NCBI GenBank assembly: GCA_965209015.1
Contig: OZ242367.1
Span: 992,001-1,056,000, forward strand
DNA: 64,000 nt
From: Bin80 sp965209015
Lineage (GTDB): Bacteria > Bacteroidota > Rhodothermia > Rhodothermales > Bin80
Reading direction: 5' to 3'
The notes under the pieces were generated by a model. That model worked only from the letters and a program-made list of their open reading frames with translations. It was not told where the DNA came from and did not search any database. Below, in pieces: positions 32,770 through 41,068 of this stretch. How positions within the stretch are numbered: position 1 is the stretch's first letter; each line of letters starts with the position of its first letter. The position numbers were made by a program, and so were the translations under genes.

Positions 32770-34536
32770 TTAGCCCAGCTTCAGTTTCAACTTGTTGACA
32801 CGTTGAATAATTTTTGTCCGATCCAGAGACCGATATACTTGGGGGATAGATTCCCTACTAGTGCTTTCCAGTACAGCCACTAACCCTTGGAGTTCTTTTT
32901 CTTCACTGTTTGCCGGTGGAATAAAATCTTGGACTACGGAGTCAAGAATTTCAGGGGTTACCTTTTTAGAATTACCATGGATCGCAGCGGCGAGAAACTT
33001 AGCACGTGTCAAAAGTGCTTCCATGTCTGCTCCGCTATAAACTGTTTTCCCATTCAGTAGCGCTTTAGGGATAGATTCGTCTGGAAGATTAATCTGCGTT
33101 CTCCGCATCATCACGCGCAGTAACTCAAGGCGATCCTCTGGGGTGGAAGGGTAGAAGAGGGCAATATGCTCTTCCGCACGTCCCTGACGTTTGAGATCAA
33201 CAGGCATTAGGTCAGGGCGTGCGGTGATCAGAAAAAAAATGATTCGTCCACGATGTTCGGGTTTGCTCATGAACGAGGCAATTTGTCCGAAAACACGCTT
33301 GGAAACTCCCGAATCACCCTCTGCATCCCGATTTCCCAGTGCAGCGTCTGCCTCGTCAATCATTACTGCAATAGGTGGCATGGCTTCAAGGAGATTCAAA
33401 ATTCGCTCTAAGTTTCCCTCTGTTTGTCCTTGCCACTGGGATCGAAAATTTTTCAACTTCACCATCGGGATACCAATATCATTGGCAAAGCATGTGATCA
33501 AAAAAGTCTTACCCGTACCAACTGGCCCACTCACCAGATACCCCATTGGCATGACATCATACATTCCCAGACGCAATGCAGATGCAGCGCGGCGCAAATG
33601 AGTTTTCACTTCCGAGTGTCCAGCAACATCATCCATCCCATTCTTGGATTCGACAAACTCCAGCATTCCAAATGCAGACTCCTCAATCAAAACCTTCTTA
33701 AGTTCAGACAAATTCTCAAAGCTGAGATGCGATTTATTCTCTAAAATATCCGCAAGTATGGTTCTTAGCTGAGTGTATCCAAGTCCAGGGGTATTCTGTG
33801 AAAACTCGTCCAAGCTTAAATCCGAATGCTCTTCAAAGAGGGAGAAAGAATCTTTTGTAGACCACTGAGCGAATGCAAGTCGATCCTCTCTTTCTGGGAG
33901 AGGGATATTAATCTCGGCAGTCCAGGGGCTTTGTACATGCTGTTGATTCAGATCGCTGAGATTTTCGGTGATCAGACAGATGGTAAAATCATGTTGTAGA
34001 AACAGCGGATCATGTGCCCAGCGTTGTAAATTCACGAGTGCACTTCGGTCCTCAGCCGAGTACATAGATGCCTCCGCCATTGGAATAATTGTTTCGGCAT
34101 AGTCAATGATACAGGCAATCCGTTTTCCTGAGCCGAGGCGCAATCGGAAGTAGTTGTCAAGGATTGAGAGCACTTGGGACGGATTTCGGGGCCGTTTTTT
34201 GGCAAACTCTGTCCCGAATAGGCTGTCGTGACCTGTGAGTGCACGATTGAAGTCCTTTTGCATTTCTGCATCAAGAAAATGGATCCCAGCAGCTCGGTCA
34301 TAGAATACCACAATATCTCGTGCAGCGAATAGTTCTCTTGCCAGAAACTGTGTGAGGCCAATGTAATCTACCTCTCCAGAATCAAGGTTCTCGTATCGTA
34401 CGAGATCTCGGACATTACCGTGGAGGATAAACTGGATTAATGTTTTCGTAAAGTATTTACGAGCAAGCAATTTAGCCCAGTCAGGGTAATGTGCTGTATA
34501 GCGATCAAACTCGGACATATGCCGTGAATTTTGCAT
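32770..34536 (-). CDS. Tandem AAA+ ATPase, first module degenerate
   Basis: A 588-residue protein. The C-terminal AAA+ module has Walker A SGPVGTGKT (near residue 339), a pore-loop-like region KLKNFRSQWQGQTEGNLERI, Walker B IAVMIDEADAAL (near 392), and sensor/arginine-finger region RIIFFLITARPDLMPVDLKR. This matches classical AAA proteins such as FtsH or Cdc48. The N-terminal 270 residues look like a second P-loop fold (RIACIIDYAETI for a Walker B, FTICLITENLSDL for sensor 1) but have no Walker A loop, so only the second module should hydrolyse ATP. The same strand carries the nuclease/ATPase pair 360 bp downstream. Whether they work together is unclear. Confidence 0.72.
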   Translation of the reverse strand: MQNSRHMSEFDRYTAHYPDWAKLLARKYFTKTLIQFILHGNVRDLVRYENLDSGEVDYIGLTQFLARELFAARDIVVFYDRAAGIHFLDAEMQKDFNRALTGHDSLFGTEFAKKRPRNPSQVLSILDNYFRLRLGSGKRIACIIDYAETIIPMAEASMYSAEDRSALVNLQRWAHDPLFLQHDFTICLITENLSDLNQQHVQSPWTAEINIPLPEREDRLAFAQWSTKDSFSLFEEHSDLSLDEFSQNTPGLGYTQLRTILADILENKSHLSFENLSELKKVLIEESAFGMLEFVESKNGMDDVAGHSEVKTHLRRAASALRLGMYDVMPMGYLVSGPVGTGKTFLITCFANDIGIPMVKLKNFRSQWQGQTEGNLERILNLLEAMPPIAVMIDEADAALGNRDAEGDSGVSKRVFGQIASFMSKPEHRGRIIFFLITARPDLMPVDLKRQGRAEEHIALFYPSTPEDRLELLRVMMRRTQINLPDESIPKALLNGKTVYSGADMEALLTRAKFLAAAIHGNSKKVTPEILDSVVQDFIPPANSEEKELQGLVAVLESTSRESIPQVYRSLDRTKIIQRVNKLKLKLG

Positions 34537-34611
34537 AAGAAGTAACTAACCCATTGTAACGGACTTCAGCACTACAAGATACATGACTTCAATAACATCA
34601 ATCTACCGGGA

Positions 34612-34737
34612 TTACATCGTGTTCTGAGTATTCCGAACAAAAGAGCCACCGACGGAATAGATGGGCTCACGTCGCCCGTAATCAATGAATCGTTTGTGCG
34701 CAATACCCATTCGCTCCAAAGTTTCTTCAATATCCTC
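34612..34737 (-). pseudogene. Protein fragment, C-terminal remnant
   Basis: A 41-codon frame without a start codon reads EDIEETLERMGIAHKRFIDY then GRREPIYSVGGSFVRNTQN and ends at TAA 34612-34614, bounded upstream by a TAG. The amphipathic helix and the balanced residue use look like the end of a real protein rather than random sequence. The parent family is unknown to me. The rest of the 340-bp gap (34537-34876) shows nothing else. Confidence 0.3.
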
Positions 34738-34876
34738 CTATGAAAGGACTCCACTCACTACCATGGAACTCATCTAGCTAATGATACATATTGGGATTCA
34801 TATGGACTCTTGCAGGTAATTTCACCTGAATACACAATCGCCCAATCTATTAGCATGAAGATGGCTCACCTCAATC

Positions 34877-35806
34877 TTATTCAGTGGCTCGCTTCTTTTG
34901 GGATACTACGTTTTCCACTATACGATCAATATTGTCTTGTTGGCGATGTATTTCCTGACGAATTTCCACACACTTCTCTTCGGAATGGCTTTCTTGCAAC
35001 TCTTGTCTGGTAGTGTGTGCGTAGGTGTTTCTTAGATTGTTCAGTGAATCTCCACCTCTTCGTGATACGAATTCTTTTAATATCTCTCTGCTATCACCTA
35101 AATCATCATCTAAGTATTCAAGCATTTCTCCCACAACCCTCCATCGCGTGTAAGTGTCATAATGTTTTGATAAAAAATGATTGCCCATATGATCAGAAAA
35201 TTCTTCAAGCTCATCGGGAAAATTTTCCCATTTCTCTCTGGTAGACTGTGCTCGTTTTTCGATGATTTTTTTAAGATACTTGATCAGTTTTTCTTGATCT
35301 TTTACGCTGATTCTCTCCCAGATATGTGTGTAAATTTCCTTAAATCTAGCGTCAATCTCACTCACTTCCTCCATCAACAAGCCCCGCGTACGTTTCGTAG
35401 TATGTTCCTTATTCAATAAACTTTTTGCTACATTTTTGAACTTTTGAGTTAAGTAGTCGCGCTGTGCAAGATAAACGCCATCAAGTTTAGCCTCAGATGC
35501 CGCTTCTAATATAACCTCGAGGTCACTTGAAGAGTAAAATATAACTGGCAGGTAGACATGATGCGAATTACGAATTTCTTCAACTAACTCGGCTCCGTCC
35601 TTGCCGTCCATGCGAAAATCAACCAACAGAATGTCAAGCTCGGGCTCACCAATCAGCTTAGGGATTGATTTGTCTTTTGAATTTGTGATGATTAAAATAT
35701 CAGCACGGATTCCAAATTCTTCAAGAAATTCTTCTATGTTCTTACGGTCTTCCTCAATCTGATTGGGTTCATCGTCAATCCAAAGAATCTTATAGGAGAT
35801 TTTCAT
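34877..35806 (-). CDS. Response-regulator receiver protein
   Basis: Residues 1-125 form a receiver domain: acidic pocket DDE at 11-13, phosphoacceptor D63 in LLVDFRMDG, the conserved serine in IFYSSSD, and the long amphipathic helix after it. The C-terminal 180 residues are helical and charged (EKLIKYLKKIIEKRAQS, EMLEYLDDDLGD, NNLRNTYAHTTRQE) with no recognised DNA-binding domain, so this is unlikely to be a transcription factor. NTYAHTT resembles an RNase-like or HEPN RxxxxH-type element, but the arginine sits in LRNTYAH and this is only a hint. Its start overlaps the kinase stop by 4 bp, so the kinase is its presumed phosphodonor. It is the last gene of the methyltransferase operon. Confidence 0.75.
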   Translation of the reverse strand: MKISYKILWIDDEPNQIEEDRKNIEEFLEEFGIRADILIITNSKDKSIPKLIGEPELDILLVDFRMDGKDGAELVEEIRNSHHVYLPVIFYSSSDLEVILEAASEAKLDGVYLAQRDYLTQKFKNVAKSLLNKEHTTKRTRGLLMEEVSEIDARFKEIYTHIWERISVKDQEKLIKYLKKIIEKRAQSTREKWENFPDELEEFSDHMGNHFLSKHYDTYTRWRVVGEMLEYLDDDLGDSREILKEFVSRRGGDSLNNLRNTYAHTTRQELQESHSEEKCVEIRQEIHRQQDNIDRIVENVVSQKKRATE

Positions 35807-38109
35807 CTATGCTCAAACTCAATCGTTACTTTTGCTCCAGAAATCTCAGCATTCGCGATGTGAATACGACCTCCAAGATCTTCCACAATTTTTCGTGAAT
35901 GACTCAGACCAATGCCTGACCCGGATGTCGTTGTTATACCCTTTTCAAAGAGTTCTTCTTCATCAAAGCGATCCGTTAAGCCTTTTCCATTATCAACAAA
36001 CTCTATGATCGCTTTTTTTTCCTGCTTCAAAATATTTACTTGAATATCTTTTGCACCAGCTTTGCCAGAATTCACCAATAAATTGTCAATTAGAAGGGAA
36101 ATTTCGATTGGTCTAAACGATCTGAGCAGTTTGACAGAGTTTTGGTTACTGAATCTCATCCGTAGGTTCCATGCGAAAAGAATTTCTTTGAAATTCTCAA
36201 GATATTCCTCAATAAATTGTATAAGGTCTTCCTTAACCTTATTGGTCATTAGGTCAAAGTCAGCCTTTATAGCAAGCTTTGTTACATTTCTTATGCGACC
36301 TATTTCTAATATACCAGACTCTATGATTTCAAACAGGTCTTCCCAAGAATATTGAGATGGATCTTTACGTATTCTGCGCGCAGTACCGTCAAAGCGTTTC
36401 CATAACGAACCAGCAATTAAGCTAATCTGGTGGCATACTTGTAGCATTCGCTCCTGGTCAACGCTGCTTTCAGATTCCGCAAACAAACGACGTTTCCGTT
36501 CAGCAACAAGCTTTTGTTTAGTAGCCGCTTCTCTTTCTTCCAGTTCCACGTTGGTTTTGTCCTTTGCGGCCAATTCCTTCGCCTGCCGAGTAATGAATTT
36601 CGAGAGATTGCGCTTTTCTGCCGGTTTAATATTGTCAATAGACGTCCCTTCAAAATTTTTCTCTAATGTTTTGACAAGTTCTTGATACTGTTCTACTGCC
36701 TGATGTGAAAGTTCATAGAGGTGTTGGAGGTTGATATCTACGGTATTAATATGTGCCGAAGGCGAGCGTAATCGAACAATTGAATCAATGGTTTCAAGTA
36801 CAGATTTCTTGGTGTCACGATACTCATAATCACCGGCAAGTAGCTCTATTTCACTGATTTTGCTTCTGTTAATCCGATCCCAGTCAAGTCCGTCAACCAC
36901 AAACTTCTCGAGTTTGCGGGTAAGTTTATGTATAAAGCCATATAGATTTGAATTATCAAATCTCGATGGGACATTTGGAGATGATGATGTAAGTTCTTGA
37001 TAAGCTTGATTCTCAACTAACCCTTCCCTACTTGACACGGGTATAAAGTGATCGTCATGGTCGGTTACTTTAATGAATCCAACTAAATCACGCGTACCAA
37101 AAAAACGCATCTGGCCTTGCTGTCGCCGCCGATCAAGGCCCAACCAGTCATCACCCTCAGACCCATATGGGAATACTCTGAAACCGTTCAAGAAAAGAAA
37201 TATTGACCCATATTGGACAGAGTGGTATCCAGTTTGGCGTTTAAAAAAGGCCTTTGCAGGTTGATTCAGGAAATAGATGTTAGCCCGAATATTCTTGAGT
37301 TGAGAATATGGATTTTTTTCAACAGCCCTATAAACAAAGTCTCCATCATGTCTAAGTGAGATGTGAATTTCGTTGCCTTCACCATTTATCTCAGCCCTTA
37401 TTGATGATGTCCGAAAATCCAAATGATCAAATATCTTGTTTTCAATGGGCGAATTGATCTCGTCATCATCACTAAATGCCCAGTGGGACAACTTCACTTC
37501 AAATCTTTTCTCTGGGGCAATAATGAACCGCTCTAGTTCCCTTCTTAACGATTTCAGCCTTTCTTCATTCCAGTCAGACCTAAGATCACTAATGGCAAGG
37601 ACAGTACCATGATTGAAGCTCTCAAATCCCGTATCTTCTTCAAACTGCGAGGGAGAAATATAAGTAGCCCTAGTTTCAATATGGCCGATTTCAAGATCTC
37701 GGTCATCTGTCTCAAAATCCGGCCAATTGATTTCTAAGGTGATGTAGCTATCGTTTTTAGCTTTGGTGTAAATCTTAAGTCGTTTCCCGAGTCGGTCACA
37801 CGAAAATCGTCCAATACCTTTGTTGCCCGCGTAAGCTCCGCCGTCACCGGGGGAAGCATTTCTTCTCTCCGAGTATGCGATGTTAAGCCACTTATATTCA
37901 ATGTCATCCATGGACATCCCCACGCCAAAGTCCGATATATATAAGACACCCGATTCATGGAAATTTATCAATACAGATTCGGAACCCGCATCTCTCGAAT
38001 TCTTTATCAACTCTATGATTGCGATGTTGTCGCTGTTAATGAGCCCCCGTCCAACGACGTCCTTTAACCGTGCATTGGCAATAAATTTAAGACTCTTAGG
38101 TTCTGTCAT
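35803..38109 (-). CDS. Sensor-kinase-like protein with two GHKL ATPase domains
   Basis: A 768-residue cytoplasmic protein. The N-terminal module is a MORC/Hsp90-like GHKL ATPase: IIELIKNSRDAGS (N box, near residue 30), ISDFGVGMS (G1) and GNKGIGRFSCDRLG (G2). A coiled-coil region follows (about 480-560), and then VCHQISLIAG, which could be a phosphoacceptor histidine box. The C-terminal histidine-kinase ATPase has LLIDNLLVNSGKAG (N box), VDNGKGL (G1) and GSGIGLSHSRKIV (G2). Two GHKL domains in one chain is unusual. The start overlaps the methyltransferase stop by 14 bp and the stop overlaps the receiver gene. The N-terminal ATPase could sense DNA or a phage product and the C-terminal one phosphorylate the receiver; that is an inference. 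Confidence 0.8.
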   Translation of the reverse strand: MTEPKSLKFIANARLKDVVGRGLINSDNIAIIELIKNSRDAGSESVLINFHESGVLYISDFGVGMSMDDIEYKWLNIAYSERRNASPGDGGAYAGNKGIGRFSCDRLGKRLKIYTKAKNDSYITLEINWPDFETDDRDLEIGHIETRATYISPSQFEEDTGFESFNHGTVLAISDLRSDWNEERLKSLRRELERFIIAPEKRFEVKLSHWAFSDDDEINSPIENKIFDHLDFRTSSIRAEINGEGNEIHISLRHDGDFVYRAVEKNPYSQLKNIRANIYFLNQPAKAFFKRQTGYHSVQYGSIFLFLNGFRVFPYGSEGDDWLGLDRRRQQGQMRFFGTRDLVGFIKVTDHDDHFIPVSSREGLVENQAYQELTSSSPNVPSRFDNSNLYGFIHKLTRKLEKFVVDGLDWDRINRSKISEIELLAGDYEYRDTKKSVLETIDSIVRLRSPSAHINTVDINLQHLYELSHQAVEQYQELVKTLEKNFEGTSIDNIKPAEKRNLSKFITRQAKELAAKDKTNVELEEREAATKQKLVAERKRRLFAESESSVDQERMLQVCHQISLIAGSLWKRFDGTARRIRKDPSQYSWEDLFEIIESGILEIGRIRNVTKLAIKADFDLMTNKVKEDLIQFIEEYLENFKEILFAWNLRMRFSNQNSVKLLRSFRPIEISLLIDNLLVNSGKAGAKDIQVNILKQEKKAIIEFVDNGKGLTDRFDEEELFEKGITTTSGSGIGLSHSRKIVEDLGGRIHIANAEISGAKVTIEFEHR

Positions 38110-39328
38110 CTGGCAATAAATGTAGTAAAGCGTTACCTATGGCTTCAGCCATTAGGGGCGGAACAGCATTCCCTACCTGAGTATAGCGTGGACACTCATG
38201 CTTCCGGCGTTGCCCCCCAGTAGTGTATTTCCCATAAAAATTAAACCAATCGGGAAATGATTGGAGCCGAGCGTTTTCACGCACTGTGAGGATCCTTGGT
38301 TCTTTATAGTGAATCATGTCGTCAGGGAGCGTTGTAACTGTCTTTGCGAGCTTTGAAGGATGCAAAGGAGTAAAGGATTGTTTCTTCATTCCGAATTTCT
38401 CCCGATATTCCTTTGACAACCGAACACCTCTGGGACATTCATCCAAAATCTTTTGAAAACGAATACGGGTGTGCTCTTTGTGGTTTGCGAGACGAAGACT
38501 GTTGGGCTCAAAATTTTGATTCACATCTTGGCGCATGAGTTTTTGATAATTGGTAAGACAGCGCCCTCCATCATACCTGATCTGCTTGAAGCCAGAGCTA
38601 TCAACGCTTGGCTTTAGTTTCTGAGTACCGATTTCTAGATCACTGATAGCTTCACTGACACCTATTTTGCAAGAATCAAGGTTACGGATTTCTCGAAAGC
38701 GAGACAGTGAATCGGTTATAAAAGTAAATGGCTCTCTCTCTAATTTTGGCTGGTCATTTCTGATGGCAATCATAATAAAGCGTGGACGGGTTTGTGGCAC
38801 CCCAAAATCAGACGCATATAGTATTGATGAGTAAATCTGGTAACCATAGGTTGAACAAGATTGCAATGTTTTCTTGACAACCTCAGAATAGGGAACATCC
38901 CTGCCAGAGAATTTTAGTTGAAATCCCTTTACGTTTTCCAGTAGCAAGTACTTGGGCTGAACAAAGTTAACTATATCAATATAGTCTTGTGTGAGTTCGT
39001 TTCTGGGGTCTTTAGGATTTCGGAGACCAGCTGACGAAAAACCTTGACATGGAGGCCCTCCAGAAATGAGATCAATCTTACCCTTAAGATTTTTTAGTTG
39101 GCAGGTATAATTTGCTAGTAAATCCCCAGTAGACATTGCCTCGCAGGGTAACCATGAAGGCCAAGTAAATTTCGGGAAAGACCGTTTTTGACAAAAATTA
39201 TGATGAAATGTTTTGAATGCGTCTACCGATTTCTCAATAGCAAAAATACCATTCCAGCCAGCTTGCATAAGTCCAAGAGAAAGACCACCACATCCGGCAA
39301 ATAGATCAATGAAAGTATTTTTTTTCAT
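38096..39328 (-). CDS. DNA cytosine-C5 methyltransferase
   Basis: C5 cytosine methyltransferase of 410 residues. Motif I FIDLFAGCGGLSLGL is at the N-terminus, motif IV with the catalytic cysteine is GGPPCQGFSS (near residue 92), and motif VI is LLENVKGF. QTRPRFIMIA (motif VIII) and the C-terminal QVGNAVPPLMAEAIG (motif X) complete the enzyme. The target-recognition region lies between motifs VIII and IX. I start at the ATG at 39328, because MKKNTFIDLF is the normal N-terminus; the frame is open 13 codons further to 39367. No cognate restriction endonuclease is recognisable nearby. Its place before a GHKL kinase and receiver, and after a helicase-like and a TPR gene, points to a larger defence system. 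Confidence 0.92.
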   Translation of the reverse strand: MKKNTFIDLFAGCGGLSLGLMQAGWNGIFAIEKSVDAFKTFHHNFCQKRSFPKFTWPSWLPCEAMSTGDLLANYTCQLKNLKGKIDLISGGPPCQGFSSAGLRNPKDPRNELTQDYIDIVNFVQPKYLLLENVKGFQLKFSGRDVPYSEVVKKTLQSCSTYGYQIYSSILYASDFGVPQTRPRFIMIAIRNDQPKLEREPFTFITDSLSRFREIRNLDSCKIGVSEAISDLEIGTQKLKPSVDSSGFKQIRYDGGRCLTNYQKLMRQDVNQNFEPNSLRLANHKEHTRIRFQKILDECPRGVRLSKEYREKFGMKKQSFTPLHPSKLAKTVTTLPDDMIHYKEPRILTVRENARLQSFPDWFNFYGKYTTGGQRRKHECPRYTQVGNAVPPLMAEAIGNALLHLLPDDRT

Positions 39329-39418
39329 GACTGCTGTGGTTTTATTGCAAGCAGATAACCATGTCAAATGTGCGTAGTGCTAAATCCTGGGAAAGGAAAC
39401 AACCTCAGCCGATTCAAT

Positions 39419-41068
39419 TCAGGATACTTTTGAAACGGGTTGTAGGCTGACCGCCTGCCACCCCATTCCTCCTGTACCATCCTTCTTTTTTGGCTTTTTT
39501 AGGGCCACGACAGTTACCTGAGCCTCATTCAGACTTTTATTGACCAAACTTGGTTTTACGTACACATCATCCACAAATCCGAATCCCTTGGGGTTTAAGC
39601 GTAGTAGATTTGTTTTTTGTGTAAACCATTTGGATTCTTGGAAAGTCCCACTTTGAATCTGAAATGGCGTATATCTACCCTCATGTAATGTGTAGCTTAG
39701 GACGATCGTAGAACCGGGTTGCCAATCTTGAACCTCCTTGAATTTTGAGTAATGGAGCAAGCAGTATTCTGATGGTGAAATAAAGACGGAGGCTAACGAC
39801 TTCTCACGATTGTGGTGGTCCAGTATCCCACGAACTTTCGTGAGGCAATCATATGATTTCCCGTCCTCCCTCGTTTTGAGAGCGAGAACTAAATCACGAT
39901 CATCTCCAGTCTCAATTGCAGCGTAAAGTGGGGTACCAGGCTCAAGCTTTGCCATATCTGGATGACGCTTGGCAGGTACGACTACTTCCAATGGGTTGTC
40001 CGACTTATAGACGAATTTTAGTAATTTCTTGCCTCCCTTGGTGGTAAACATTTCAAGGAAGTTGGCATCATACCATTTACCACTATACAGAAGTGATTCG
40101 GAGGATTCTGCGTACTTTGCCAGAATGTCTTCTGGATTTTTCAACTCACCTGCATCTGAATACCAGTCATCTGACATACGGTCCGTTACGTATTTCGATA
40201 TACTCCATCCTGACGCTTGTCGTAACGAATAATTCTGATCCAGAGCCCACTTCGCAAGCCCGGGATTCTCTAACTCAAGTGCCAATTGTGACATGTCTTC
40301 AAGAACACCCACTGCAAATTTCTTGTCTTTGGAGAGAAGGTATGCCTTGGCACAGAGAGAGAGAGCAGTTGACGTAGAGCGATTACGTTCGGAACGAGCG
40401 AGGGCATGCCATGCCCAAGGTTCCCCGTGTTTTTTCTTCACCACATATAGCAGATGTTCGGATGCCAATTCGTGTCTGTCTAACTCACAGAGGATTTGGC
40501 CCATGCGGTACCGTAGCCAAACTGGTTCTAAAATTTCTGCTTTATTCAAGGCGGCATCAATCAACTCAATTGAGAACTCTACTATAGAACGATCATAGTC
40601 CCCAAAGTTAGAAGCCACCACCTTCCCGACTGCTCCAGCTAAACGCTCAACTAGGGAGGGATACTTTGTGTCTGAATTTGTCTCCTTCCTAGCATGAAAA
40701 TCTTCCTCACGAAAGCTTTGGACACCGGCCCAAAGTAATAGCTTTAGTGAAAATGGCGGAAGGCTTGGGAGTCTGAGCAGTTGCATGATCATGAGACTGA
40801 ACAGAAGTTCAGGGCGGTTTAATTCCAGACTCGCATATTCTTGAAATAAACTTCTAATCTCGCTATGCACACCATCTGGAACAGAATCTTTGGATGGGGC
40901 TTTGTCAACAATTGCTTTGACTTTATCATACAAAACCCATCCATAAGCACCCTTCAAATAGTTGTCATTTGGATACTGTTTCAGCAACTCTTGGCCGCGC
41001 CTGTACGCAACAGCGATCTCGCCAGATTTTCTCAGAGAATTTAATTCTTGATTGGGATAATCGCTCAT
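39419..41068 (-). CDS. TPR-like protein with C-terminal OB/cold-shock-like domain
   Basis: A 549-residue soluble protein. Residues 1-290 are helical repeats with TPR-like spacing (SGEIAVAYRRGQELLKQYPN; VWLRYRMGQILCELDRHELA; PWAWHALARSERN). The C-terminal part contains beta-rich domains. The last one begins NPKGFGFVDDVYVKPSLV and ends VVALKKPKKKDGTGGMGW, matching the KGFGFV nucleic-acid-binding face of cold-shock/S1 folds. TPR repeats joined to S1/OB modules recur in bacterial conflict systems described by comparative genomics. Its start overlaps the helicase stop by 4 bp (41065-41068), so the two are coupled. A role in RNA or DNA recognition is inferred. Confidence 0.6.
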   Translation of the reverse strand: MSDYPNQELNSLRKSGEIAVAYRRGQELLKQYPNDNYLKGAYGWVLYDKVKAIVDKAPSKDSVPDGVHSEIRSLFQEYASLELNRPELLFSLMIMQLLRLPSLPPFSLKLLLWAGVQSFREEDFHARKETNSDTKYPSLVERLAGAVGKVVASNFGDYDRSIVEFSIELIDAALNKAEILEPVWLRYRMGQILCELDRHELASEHLLYVVKKKHGEPWAWHALARSERNRSTSTALSLCAKAYLLSKDKKFAVGVLEDMSQLALELENPGLAKWALDQNYSLRQASGWSISKYVTDRMSDDWYSDAGELKNPEDILAKYAESSESLLYSGKWYDANFLEMFTTKGGKKLLKFVYKSDNPLEVVVPAKRHPDMAKLEPGTPLYAAIETGDDRDLVLALKTREDGKSYDCLTKVRGILDHHNREKSLASVFISPSEYCLLHYSKFKEVQDWQPGSTIVLSYTLHEGRYTPFQIQSGTFQESKWFTQKTNLLRLNPKGFGFVDDVYVKPSLVNKSLNEAQVTVVALKKPKKKDGTGGMGWQAVSLQPVSKVS

